A stretch of DNA of 22,361 bases from Coprococcus sp. OM04-5BH (GTDB lineage Bacteria; Bacillota; Clostridia; Lachnospirales; Lachnospiraceae): NCBI RefSeq assembly GCF_003482105.1, contig NZ_QULM01000007.1, positions 1-22,361 of the forward strand, written 5' to 3'. This document shows, piece after piece, positions 17,134 to 22,361 of the stretch. Under the pieces are notes generated by a model, which made no database searches, was not told the origin of the DNA, and saw only the letters and a program-made list of their open reading frames with translations. The position numbers were made by a program, and so were the translations under genes. Position 1 is the stretch's first letter. Every line of letters begins with the position of its first letter.

Positions 17134-17766
17134 CTACTGTTTCTTCTTATAATAAATATACGAATAAAGGATCGGTAAAAGTGCCGGTACAAATGCAACC
17201 GTGATAAGCAGCCAGATATTAATCACCGGTGAAGCCGCCATCATCAGTATACCACCTATCACCATACACTTTCCACCAAATCTGTGAGTATGATACCAGT
17301 TATCCTCATCATCCAATGTCCATCTTACCCGAAAGCCCACTGTGTAATTCTGTTTGACCTTCGGTATATAATTGCCCAGTGCGATGTATAAAACGCCTAT
17401 CATCAATGACATGATGAATCCTATATCTGTGGCATATCCCAATGAATACGCGAACATAAGGCTGCTGACCAGAAGAGATACAACAGGAAAGGTACCGAGT
17501 AAAACCGGATAGATTTTTTTATTTATATTCCTGTGTTTTGGATCAACACAGGTTGCCCCTACACAGATAAGCTGACACAGGAATATAAATCCTGGAATCC
17601 CGAATACTGCAAATGCCTTTGATGAATAGCCATCCGCCTGATTGTTGATATCAAAGTGTGTTGCCATGGTGTCCGGCAGTTTATTCCATAAAAGAAGTCC
17701 CACAATCATAGGAAGCAGGGTTACAACAGAAGTGACAATAATTAATTTTTTATTTTCTTTGATCAT
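17134..17766 (-). CDS. SdpI-family membrane protein (DUF1648 plus SdpI domain)
   Basis: The 210-residue integral membrane protein has about six hydrophobic segments. An N-terminal DUF1648-type segment (LLWNKLPDTMATHFDINNQADG, residues ~25-46) with PxxxxxHFxxxGxxDG-like spacing is followed by the SdpI part: GNYIPKVKQNYTVGFRVRW, then the acidic TLDDEDNW and THRFGGKCMVIGG. In Bacillus, SdpI gives immunity to the SdpC toxin and sequesters the repressor SdpR at the membrane. Here no toxin gene is seen, so a more general envelope role is possible. Its start overlaps the end of the repressor gene by 17 bases, and the two genes share the operator-promoter upstream. The overlap supports translational coupling. 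Confidence 0.9.
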   Translation of the reverse strand: MIKENKKLIIVTSVVTLLPMIVGLLLWNKLPDTMATHFDINNQADGYSSKAFAVFGIPGFIFLCQLICVGATCVDPKHRNINKKIYPVLLGTFPVVSLLVSSLMFAYSLGYATDIGFIMSLMIGVLYIALGNYIPKVKQNYTVGFRVRWTLDDEDNWYHTHRFGGKCMVIGGILMMAASPVINIWLLITVAFVPALLPILYSYIYYKKKQ

Positions 17767-18034
17767 CGCTATCCTCTCCTTTCAGCTCACTGATCCACAA
17801 CATGATCTCCTCAAGCACCGTTGTATTAAGTTCGTAATATATGTATTTGCCATCTCTTTTATCCCTTATCAGATCTGCGTCCTTAAGTACTGACAGGTGT
17901 CTTGATATGGCAGCCCCGGAAATTGAAAAATGCTCCGCAATATCCCCCGCCGCCATACTTGACTGCTTAAGCAGGTTAAGTATCTCTCGTCTCGTAGGAT
18001 CGGCAAGTGCCCGGAGTGTGTCCTGCATACCCAT
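17750..18034 (-). CDS. ArsR-type autorepressor (SdpR family)
   Basis: A 94-residue winged-helix regulator: MQDTLRALADPTRREILNLL, DIAEHFSISGAAISRHLSVL (recognition helix) and LIRDKRDGKYIYYELN (wing). No Cys-based metal site is visible (no ELCVC), which fits SdpR-like proteins rather than metal sensors. The ATG at 18034 follows AAGGATG; a GTG at 18067 would add 11 residues and run into the operator, so it is rejected. It is the first gene of a two-gene unit with the SdpI-family protein, and a near-perfect palindrome overlaps its transcription start, so it most likely represses itself. Confidence 0.92.
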   Translation of the reverse strand: MGMQDTLRALADPTRREILNLLKQSSMAAGDIAEHFSISGAAISRHLSVLKDADLIRDKRDGKYIYYELNTTVLEEIMLWISELKGEDSDDQRK

Positions 18035-18058
18035 GTTTGTCACATCCTTTCGGCTTTC

Positions 18059-18085
18059 ATTTAACACTTAACTTAAATGTTAAAT
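18059..18085. promoter_or_regulatory. Near-perfect 27-base palindrome, likely repressor operator
   Basis: Arms ATTTAACA (18059-18066) and TGTTAAAT (18078-18085) enclose TTAA-C-TTAA; only one outer pair and the centre fail to match. The palindrome covers the predicted transcription start of the autorepressor gene, just after its -10 box, where a bound dimer would block transcription. This size and position are usual for ArsR-family operators. Confidence 0.7.
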
Positions 18086-18087
18086 GT

Positions 18088-18115
18088 ATTATAGCATAGT
18101 ACCCTTAAAAGTCAA
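18088..18115 (-). promoter_or_regulatory. Sigma-A promoter of the autorepressor/SdpI pair
   Basis: On the minus strand there is -35 TTGACT (18115-18110), a 16-base spacer and a perfect -10 TATAAT (18093-18088). The start would be near 18081, inside the palindrome. This is the best-matching promoter in the window. Confidence 0.8.
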
Positions 18116-18335
18116 GATTTTTTATATACTTCTTAAAAATGCACCGCTATGCCATATTTTTTAATCCACCAAAAAGCACCTTTTCAGAATTATAAAATAA
18201 TATGATAATAATAATGACAAACATAGCAGAAAAATTATAAAAAAATGAAAAACACCCAACATTTCCATGACGGATCTTGTCTTTATTATATGTAGAGACA
18301 CTTACACTAATATTTCTAAGGAGAGAGAAAATACT
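18116..18335. other. AT-rich intergenic stretch between divergent units
   Basis: No coding capacity is apparent. The part near 18250-18335 precedes the sigma remnant on the plus strand and contains AACATTT, GACGG and GTCT...AGAC around 18282-18300, which may be the remains of an ECF-type promoter, then AAGGAGAGAG as ribosome site. The promoter reading is a guess; the remaining bases (18116-18250) are simple AT-rich sequence. Confidence 0.4.
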
Positions 18336-18711
18336 ATGACTTCTAATTTAAGCCATTATGTTGAGTTAGCAATGAAAGTTAAGCGGCGCCCAGTACCAGA
18401 CAGTATTCCTCCATTATTTTAATGGATTTTCTGTATCGGAGATTGCCGAGATCATGGAATGTCCTGTAGGAACCATTACCTATCGTCTCAGCGTTGCCCG
18501 TGGCAAGATCAAGCAGGCAGTGAACAGATACGAGAATACCACCAACAAGAAGCTGTACTCATTTGCAGGGCTTCCGCTTCTTGCATGTATCTTCACCGAA
18601 GAGTTCAAGAGCCTTTACAACACCTCTCCTACCCCTGCAAATATTTTCAACTCCGTCTCTACAAATACCATCATCAAAGAAGCAGCAAAGAAAGGAGCAG
18701 TCGGTAGATAA
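18336..18711 (+). pseudogene. ECF-type sigma factor remnant with internal deletion and frame change
   Basis: The ATG at 18336 has a good ribosome site (AAGGAGAG) and reads MTSNLSHYVELAMKVKR, a plausible sigma N terminus, but stops at 18422 after 28 residues. In another frame GAQYQTVFLHYFNG, FSVSEIAEIMECPVGTITY and RLSVARGKIKQAV run on from about 18385; this is sigma region 4 with its helix-turn-helix, followed by a tail ending at 18711. Region 2, which binds core polymerase and the -10 box, is missing, so about 100 codons appear deleted at ~18383 with a change of frame. No functional sigma factor can be made from it as it stands. It is the only clear protein remnant on the plus strand. Confidence 0.8.
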
Positions 18712-18907
18712 TGTAGATATCGATACCGGCAAAGTATTTATGAACTGCTATCTAAGCGATGTAAATTGGGGAAAGGAAAAAGATTTAACAGGACTTACCT
18801 TGTTTTCGCCGGATTGTACTCTGCCGATCGATCTGAAAAAGATAGATTGGTTTTCCCTGAAACGAAATGTCAAGGACTTTTTAGTACCCCTACCATTCAT
18901 TGCATGA
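18707..18907 (+). other. Unrecognised open reading-frame segment after the sigma remnant
   Basis: A stretch of 66 codons without a stop begins within the last codons of the sigma remnant in a different frame and ends at TGA 18907 (GKVFMNCYLSDVNWGKEKDL, then LFSPDCTLPIDLKKIDWFSL). The composition is protein-like, with Trp, Cys and charged residues spread evenly. No start with a ribosome site is visible, the nearest ATG being 18740. It is not recognised and may be the tail of a deleted gene joined here, perhaps one that followed the sigma gene. It could also be chance. Confidence 0.35.
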
Positions 18908-18939
18908 AAAAAGCCACTGTAGATTTCTCCACAATGGCT
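18907..18939 (-). terminator. Terminator after the GNAT gene, probably bidirectional
   Basis: A 12-base stem with two mismatches (AGCCA...TGGCT outer, loop TTTC) lies at 18912-18939. On the minus strand it is followed at once by TTTTT (18911-18907), 68 bases after the GNAT stop. On the plus strand a TTTTTT run follows at ~18949-18954, so the sigma remnant could end here as well. Confidence 0.8.
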
Positions 18940-19006
18940 CCAAAGTCATTTTTTATTCACTTTTGATTACCGGCAAACTCGTGCCCAAACTGAAATTTGC
19001 AAGTGT

Positions 19007-19480
19007 CTATAATTTACAAATCATAATATATTCTTCATCATTTTCATCAATAATTTCAAATCCTATCTTCCTATACATACGGACAGCATAATTCATCTTT
19101 TGAACTGATAATGATGCTTGTTTATATCCTTCTAATTTTAGTTTTGTTAGCATCTGTTTCATTAATTCTGTTCCGATACCATAGTTTCTATACTCCTTAA
19201 GAAGTGAAATTGCAAAAGACGGTGTTTCATTATCTATATGACCATAATCATTCATAATCCGAACCCATACGGCACCAACAATTTTATCCCCAACTTGAGC
19301 AACCAAACATAAGTCTCCCTTATTCTTACCAAAGTCTTTTACATATACTTGCAAATCTGGTTGGTTAATAATATCTTTGGGCGGTGCAGAAACTCCTTCG
19401 GGAATAAAAATCGCCTCGTACAAAAAAGTATCTAATACCTTATTTCCATCTTGTTTTAATTCTCTTATTGAATAATTCAT
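19007..19480 (-). CDS. GNAT family N-acetyltransferase
   Basis: The 157-residue protein has the GNAT fold: an N-terminal strand-helix region (NYSIRELKQDGNKVLDTFLYEAIF), central strands LCLVAQVGDKIVGAVWVRI, the acetyl-CoA loop LLKEYRNYGIGTELMKQML (R/Q-x-x-G-x-G/A type, YRNYGIG) and NYAVRMYRKIGFEII near the end. The substrate cannot be told; small-molecule or peptide N-acetylation is likely. The ATG at 19480 is preceded by CGGAGG. Codon use is AT-rich compared with the core genes, in line with the accessory region. A nine-codon reading frame with its own ribosome site precedes it (19530-19504), and a terminator follows it. Confidence 0.92.
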   Translation of the reverse strand: MNYSIRELKQDGNKVLDTFLYEAIFIPEGVSAPPKDIINQPDLQVYVKDFGKNKGDLCLVAQVGDKIVGAVWVRIMNDYGHIDNETPSFAISLLKEYRNYGIGTELMKQMLTKLKLEGYKQASLSVQKMNYAVRMYRKIGFEIIDENDEEYIMICKL

Positions 19481-19503
19481 ATAAACCTCCGATTTATTTT
19501 TAT

Positions 19504-19530
19504 TTATAAATCAGTTGTCATTCCACACAT
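19504..19530 (-). other. Nine-codon reading frame with strong ribosome site (possible leader peptide)
   Basis: GGAGGAATCATT precedes ATG at 19530; the frame reads MCGMTTDL and stops at TAA 19504, 24 bases before the GNAT start. It may be the 5' scrap of a deleted gene or a short leader peptide. No family can be assigned to so short a sequence. Confidence 0.3.
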
Positions 19531-19567
19531 AATGATTCCTCCGTTAAATTCAAATAAACGTGTGCCT

Positions 19568-19889
19568 TTATAGCTCGCCTCTCAAACATGCTTCTATATC
19601 AGATGCCGTGTATAACACATCCGTTACAATTACCCTTTCGTCACGGATTGTGTAAAACACTGAATAATTATCAACGAGCATTCTACGCAACTCCATTCTC
19701 TTTTCCGGCTCAGAATCCATAATCCTAAATCGTTCCGGGAAAGTGTCTAATGTAAGTATTTCATCAGCAATGCTGATTATATTGCCCCATTGCATTATCC
19801 GGAGCAAGCAAATCTATAGCAATATAATTGTATATATCTTCCATATCCTGCAAAGCTTCTTTTGTAATCTCTACCTTATATTGCTTCAT
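19568..19889 (-). pseudogene. RelE/ParE-type toxin, frameshifted
   Basis: The ATG at 19889 overlaps the antitoxin stop by one base (TAATG) and reads MKQYKVEITKEALQDMEDIY, then NYIAIDLLAPDNAMGQYN, the usual N-terminal half of the RelE/ParE family. The frame then closes (QHC-stop). The other half, IADEILTLDTFPERFRIMD, then LRRMLVDNYSVFYTIRDERV and VTDVLYTASDIE, continues in another frame to 19568. Removing a single base near 19772-19778 joins the halves into a ~106-residue protein, the normal length. So this is a toxin with a one-base insertion, probably inactive. The C-terminal half retains the positive and Tyr/Phe residues usual for the fold. A sequencing error is possible. Confidence 0.85.
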
Positions 19890-20191
19890 TAATGCCTCTC
19901 TCTAAATGCCACAAACGCACTAGCTGCATCCTCAACATTTTCTTTCTCTATATCGGCATATCCTTTTTCTAACTTTTGATGAATCTGTGTAACAGACATC
20001 ATATCTGCATTCACTGAATTAGCTGCTTTTGGTAATACAATAGAAAAGGGAATTCCTCCTACTAATGATATTTGTTTTAAATACATATCTATAGCAGTAG
20101 CCATTGGTATCCCTAATTGTGCCAATACACTTTCTGCATTTTCTTTTACATCTGGATTTACTCTTATATTTAATGTTGCTGTTTTTCCCAT
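19889..20191 (-). CDS. RelB/DinJ family antitoxin
   Basis: The 100-residue protein begins MGKTATLNIRVNPDVKENAE, the ribbon-helix-helix DNA-binding segment of RelB/DinJ antitoxins, followed by SVLAQLGIPMATAIDMYLKQI and GGIPFSIVLP. The C-terminal half, rich in Glu/Lys and Ala, would wrap the toxin. The start at 20191 follows GGAGGTG; the GTG/ATG further upstream at 20206 is not needed. It is complete, while the toxin gene that overlaps it by one base is frameshifted. A palindrome in its promoter should be its own operator. An intact antitoxin with a dead partner can still act as a repressor or neutralise related toxins elsewhere in the genome. Confidence 0.92.
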   Translation of the reverse strand: MGKTATLNIRVNPDVKENAESVLAQLGIPMATAIDMYLKQISLVGGIPFSIVLPKAANSVNADMMSVTQIHQKLEKGYADIEKENVEDAASAFVAFRERH

Positions 20192-20215
20192 AGAATACAC
20201 CTCCATCTTTCTTTT

Positions 20216-20244
20216 ATTGTAACGTCTTTTGCGTTACAAGTCGA
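20216..20244 (-). promoter_or_regulatory. Promoter with embedded palindrome for the antitoxin-toxin pair
   Basis: On the minus strand there is -35 TCGACT (20244-20239), a 17-base spacer and -10 TACAAT (20221-20216). A perfect palindrome with arms TTGTAACG and CGTTACAA (20217-20224 and 20232-20239, 7-base gap) covers the spacer and the -10. RelB-type antitoxins bind such sites, so autorepression is likely. Confidence 0.7.
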
Positions 20245-20245
20245 T

Positions 20246-20335
20246 CTATGAAATATATTTTCGATGCGATAGCTTCACATTGTTTTGATTAACCACTGCA
20301 TATCTGAGCGTTGTATCTATTTGCTCATTTTTCTG
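20246..20335 (-). pseudogene. C-terminal tail of a tyrosine recombinase/integrase
   Basis: Thirty codons without a start read QKNEQIDTTLRYAVVN, then QNNVKLSHRKYIS and stop (20248-20246). The pattern IDTTLRYA followed by a short helix and KxSHxKYI is that of the last segment of phage-type integrases, in which the Tyr of RYA is the nucleophile. No upstream catalytic Arg or His boxes exist; an in-frame stop lies just ahead at 20338. It would be the end of a deleted integrase, marking an old element boundary. Confidence 0.55.
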
Positions 20336-20352
20336 TTACTTTAATGAAATTA

Positions 20353-20745
20353 CTAAATCCACCATTCAGGAGTTATCTCACCTAACTTTACGGTACGACC
20401 CGTGGAATAATCAAGCATTATTTCAATATCGTGATATTTCCCTGCCATAATTTGAACCATAAGTTCACGGCAAGCACCACATGGAGCACCATTTGAGCCA
20501 TCAGGTAGAATACAAAGAACCTTGTCTATTTCGTGTTCACCATTGGTAATCATATTAAAAATAGCATTTCTTTCCGCACAAATACCAAGTGTCGAGTTTG
20601 TATCGATACAAACACCCGTGTATATCTTTCCCGATTTTGAAAGAATTGCAGCTGATACTTCCCCGCAAGTAACATACTCTGATATTCTCCGCTCACTCAA
20701 AACCGCTTTAGCAGCCTCATACATTTCTGTCCATATTTTTTCCAT
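20353..20745 (-). CDS. Cytidine deaminase-like protein
   Basis: The 130-residue protein matches the small, homotetrameric cytidine/deoxycytidylate-like deaminases: CGEVSAAILSKSGKIYTGV, the zinc/proton-shuttle box TLGICAERNAIF (CAE) and GAPCGACRELM (PCxxC). It would convert cytidine to uridine, or may be closer to blasticidin-S-type or guanine-type deaminases, because it has ICAERN and a long WTEMYEAAKAVLSERR N terminus. GGAGG lies 8 bases ahead of the ATG at 20745. The GC content is low and the gene is placed between an integrase tail and a hydrolase, which suggests it came in with the accessory region. Its product could serve pyrimidine salvage. Confidence 0.88.
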   Translation of the reverse strand: MEKIWTEMYEAAKAVLSERRISEYVTCGEVSAAILSKSGKIYTGVCIDTNSTLGICAERNAIFNMITNGEHEIDKVLCILPDGSNGAPCGACRELMVQIMAGKYHDIEIMLDYSTGRTVKLGEITPEWWI

Positions 20746-20848
20746 AAGTACCTCCTCATCAACTTCAAATTCAGCAATTCTGCAACTATAAATCTTCTGT
20801 TGCTTTCAATCTCTCCGTAAGACTGAAAGTTTACTTTCCCTATTTCTA

Positions 20849-21811
20849 TTATTTAGTAAAATTCAATAATTCTTGAACCTTTTCTCGATATTCTTGGTTG
20901 TGATCTAACCATATTTCTGTATGTTCACTATCAGTTACCGTCCAAATCATTTTAATTTCTTCATTTTGTATTGAATCATATATTTCTTGTCCCATAAACT
21001 GTGGGGTTAATGTATCTGCTTCACTGTTTATTACCAAAACCGGAATTTCAATATCTGCAATTTTGTCACATACATTTGCATCATCATAACTAAATCCCAA
21101 TTTCATTTTGTTGATAATGTTGCCACAGAATGTCATGTAAGATATAGGCAATCCAATATCCATCTTTCTCATTTCTTCTTCTACCATCCATTTCATATCA
21201 CTAACCGGACAATCTAGAATCAGAAAATCCACTTTGTTTTCAACATCCTTATCTCCCATTGCTAATCCTGCAGTTGCTCCACCAAACGATGTACCCCATA
21301 TTCCTATCACTTGCTCCGGTGCATGGCTATAGACATAATCAATGTAATCAATCAAATCATATTTTTCCCAGTATCCAAATGTAGTATATTGAGCTGTATT
21401 TTCGTTGCTACTTCTCTGGTCATAAGTCAATACATTATATCCTTTCTGCAAAAACATTTCTGCTAAAGGATAATTGGTATAACGATTTCCACCAAGACCA
21501 TGCACTAAAATAACTGTTGGATTATTCTTATCTCCTTCTTCACCAAGAGCATATATGTAATCTGCCGGTATCATATGTTCATCAAAAGTTGAAGTGATTT
21601 CAACTTTTTCTATAGTATATGTACTGCAGAAAACATCATAATCCATATTATATTTTTCCCAAAAACTATCTTTCACTTTTGAAGTATCTTCACAAGTAAC
21701 CAATTGAGTAGACCCCATGAAAACTTGCGTCCCTATAAAATAGGACATTCCCACAAACAAAAGTAAAATAACTATAACTATTATCAACAATATTTTTGTC
21801 CATTTCTTCAT
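20849..21811 (-). CDS. Membrane-anchored alpha/beta hydrolase
   Basis: The 320-residue protein starts with a basic residue cluster and a single hydrophobic helix (KILLIIVIVILLLFVGMSYF), an uncleaved anchor, so the catalytic domain should face outside. The fold is shown by VILVHGLGGNRYTNY (oxyanion loop), VLTYDQRSS, the nucleophile elbow GIWGTSFGGATAG (Ser in GTSFGG), NSEADTLTP (acid) and SEHTEIWL (His). The family includes esterases and peptidases with broad substrates; this one most resembles the 'alpha/beta hydrolase fold' proteins often annotated as serine aminopeptidase S33-like. The start has AGGAG 8 bases upstream and an extended -10 promoter further upstream. No neighbour in the same unit shows its substrate. 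Confidence 0.92.
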   Translation of the reverse strand: MKKWTKILLIIVIVILLLFVGMSYFIGTQVFMGSTQLVTCEDTSKVKDSFWEKYNMDYDVFCSTYTIEKVEITSTFDEHMIPADYIYALGEEGDKNNPTVILVHGLGGNRYTNYPLAEMFLQKGYNVLTYDQRSSNENTAQYTTFGYWEKYDLIDYIDYVYSHAPEQVIGIWGTSFGGATAGLAMGDKDVENKVDFLILDCPVSDMKWMVEEEMRKMDIGLPISYMTFCGNIINKMKLGFSYDDANVCDKIADIEIPVLVINSEADTLTPQFMGQEIYDSIQNEEIKMIWTVTDSEHTEIWLDHNQEYREKVQELLNFTK

Positions 21812-21857
21812 TGTTTTCTCCTAAAAATTCAAATTTTCGCTTTCATCGAACACACCG

Positions 21858-21863
21858 ATCATA
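21858..21863 (-). promoter_or_regulatory. Extended -10 promoter box of the hydrolase gene
   Basis: On the minus strand TATGAT (21863-21858) is preceded by TGA, giving the extended -10 form (TG-N-TATAAT). The -35 region is weak (TAGAAA 17 bases upstream). The start would fall near 21851, about 40 bases before the hydrolase ATG. Confidence 0.5.
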
Positions 21864-21899
21864 TCACGAAATATACAATTTTTCTACATGCTTTCTTAC

Positions 21900-22082
21900 C
21901 TATGCAGTATGTTGCATTCCCCTGACATCATTCTCAATCAGTCTCTTTATCTTGTCCTTCATGGTTTCCTTTGCATCCTCATTGAAATGCACTCTCACAA
22001 CATACATTGTGCCACCTATCTGCTTCCTGAGTGCTACCGGTGTGTGTGATTTTGTATTCTCCTTTTTTGTTTTTCCGGTCAT
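21900..22082 (-). CDS. tnpW: Tn4451-type transposon protein TnpW (small)
   Basis: The 60-residue protein has the TnpW family pattern: MTGKTKKENTKSH at the start, RKQIGGTMYVVRVHFNEDAK and ETMKDKIKRLIENDVR (R-x-I-G-T-x-Y-V-V-x-V-H-F, then K-E-T-x-x-D-K-I-x-R-L-I). Members are found on Tn4451/Tn4453-like mobilizable elements of Clostridia. Their function is unknown. The start at 22082 was chosen because GAGG lies upstream; an open frame to 22124 has only a GTG. A long hairpin and REP-like repeats lie immediately upstream. None of tnpX, tnpV, tnpY or tnpZ is in the window. Confidence 0.75.
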   Translation of the reverse strand: MTGKTKKENTKSHTPVALRKQIGGTMYVVRVHFNEDAKETMKDKIKRLIENDVRGMQHTA

Positions 22083-22130
22083 TTCTGCCTCATAGAACAA
22101 TCCACTTATTTTTCCTATCTCCACATTATG

Positions 22131-22180
22131 AAAATAACGGCACTGTGTATTGCTTTTGCAACATACAATGCCGTTATTTT
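22131..22180. terminator. Long perfect hairpin upstream of tnpW
   Basis: Arms AAAATAACGGCA (22131-22142) and TGCCGTTATTTT (22169-22180) pair perfectly; the inner bases (GTGTATTGC ... GCAACATAC) extend the stem with two mismatches to a TTTT loop. T-rich ends on both strands make this a bidirectional terminator, shielding tnpW from upstream transcription. Confidence 0.65.
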
Positions 22181-22204
22181 TAAGCTTGCCAAAATATTAA
22201 TACT

Positions 22205-22361
22205 GCAAACGCCTTCTACGTTCGCAGGGCGTCTGCGTGCTTCATAAGGATTCCTCCCACCTTCGGTGGGTCCCTCCTTATGTTTTTCAAAGGTAGCAAA
22301 CGCCTATCGGCGTTCGCGTAGGTCGCAAGGTATCCTCCCAACTTCGTTGGGTCCCTCCTTA
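22205..22361. repeat. REP-like tandem hairpin repeats, two copies cut by the edge
   Basis: Each copy holds hairpin I, starting GCAAACGCC (22205; 22296) and closing with a near-complement GGCGT(C/T)(T/C)GC, and hairpin II, TCCTCCCA-x-C-TTCG-x-TGGGTCCCTCCTTA (22252; 22333), with a UUCG-type tetraloop inside a CCCAxC/GxTGGG stem. The first hairpin II is flanked by ATAAGGA/TCCTTAT, then GTTTTTC. The minus strand reads AAGGAGGGACCC. Spacing between copies is 91 bases for hairpin I and 81 for hairpin II. The arms show paired changes (CACC/GGTG versus CAAC/GTTG), so base-pairing is kept. Confidence 0.75.

Noticed and set aside
20746..20848. Terminator between the hydrolase and deaminase genes (CTTTCAGTC / GATTGAAAG)
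   Set aside because: The stem is present but no T-run follows it on the minus strand, so it is left as an unexplained inverted repeat.
22205..22361. CRISPR array at the right edge
   Set aside because: Only two copies are seen, the units are themselves palindromic along their whole length, spacing differs (91 and 81), and there are no unique spacers or cas genes.
1..22361. tRNA or rRNA genes
   Set aside because: No cloverleaf ends, CCA-type 3' ends or rRNA-like conserved stretches were recognised on either strand.

Overview
The window looks like a chromosome segment of a gut- or rumen-type member of the Clostridia, most likely Lachnospiraceae. This is inferred from the moderately low GC, the Gram-positive ribosome binding sites (AGGAGG-like), the rplS-lepB-rbgA-lepB-rnhB-yraN gene order, a DUF512 radical-SAM gene next to der, and a very large Cna-B/SpaA-type surface protein. 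Almost all genes are on the minus strand.

Reading in the direction of transcription (right to left), positions 22361-18121 are a decayed accessory region. It holds REP-like hairpin repeats and a small Tn4451-type TnpW protein at the right edge, a membrane-anchored alpha/beta hydrolase, a cytidine deaminase-like gene, a short tail of a tyrosine recombinase, a RelB-type antitoxin whose RelE/ParE-type toxin partner is frameshifted, a GNAT acetyltransferase, and, on the plus strand, an internally deleted ECF-type sigma factor remnant. This is a zone of old mobile-element insertion.

Positions 18120-7418 are core chromosome. An autorepressor/SdpI pair comes first, with a clear promoter and a palindromic operator. 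It is followed by rplS with its own promoter and a leader, then a terminator, then lepB-rbgA-lepB (protein export and 50S assembly). After another terminator comes a tightly packed cluster rnhB-yraN-pgeF-DUF512-der-plsY-gpsA, where several genes overlap by one base (TAATG). This cluster joins DNA/RNA upkeep, purine salvage, ribosome assembly and the start of phospholipid synthesis (plsY uses, and gpsA makes, glycerol-3-phosphate).

Positions 7237-1 are one open reading frame, still open at the left edge (at least 2,412 codons). It encodes a secreted giant adhesin: a signal peptide, a chain of Ig-like/DUF11-like repeats, two Cna_B domains, and then a SpaA-type four-domain cassette repeated in tandem every ~1.39 kb. 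It has its own promoter, and a terminator-like hairpin lies between that promoter and the start codon, so expression may be set by attenuation. The most unusual points are this leader, the super-repeat, an apparent ATA start codon for yraN, the broken toxin beside an intact antitoxin, and the hairpin repeats next to tnpW.
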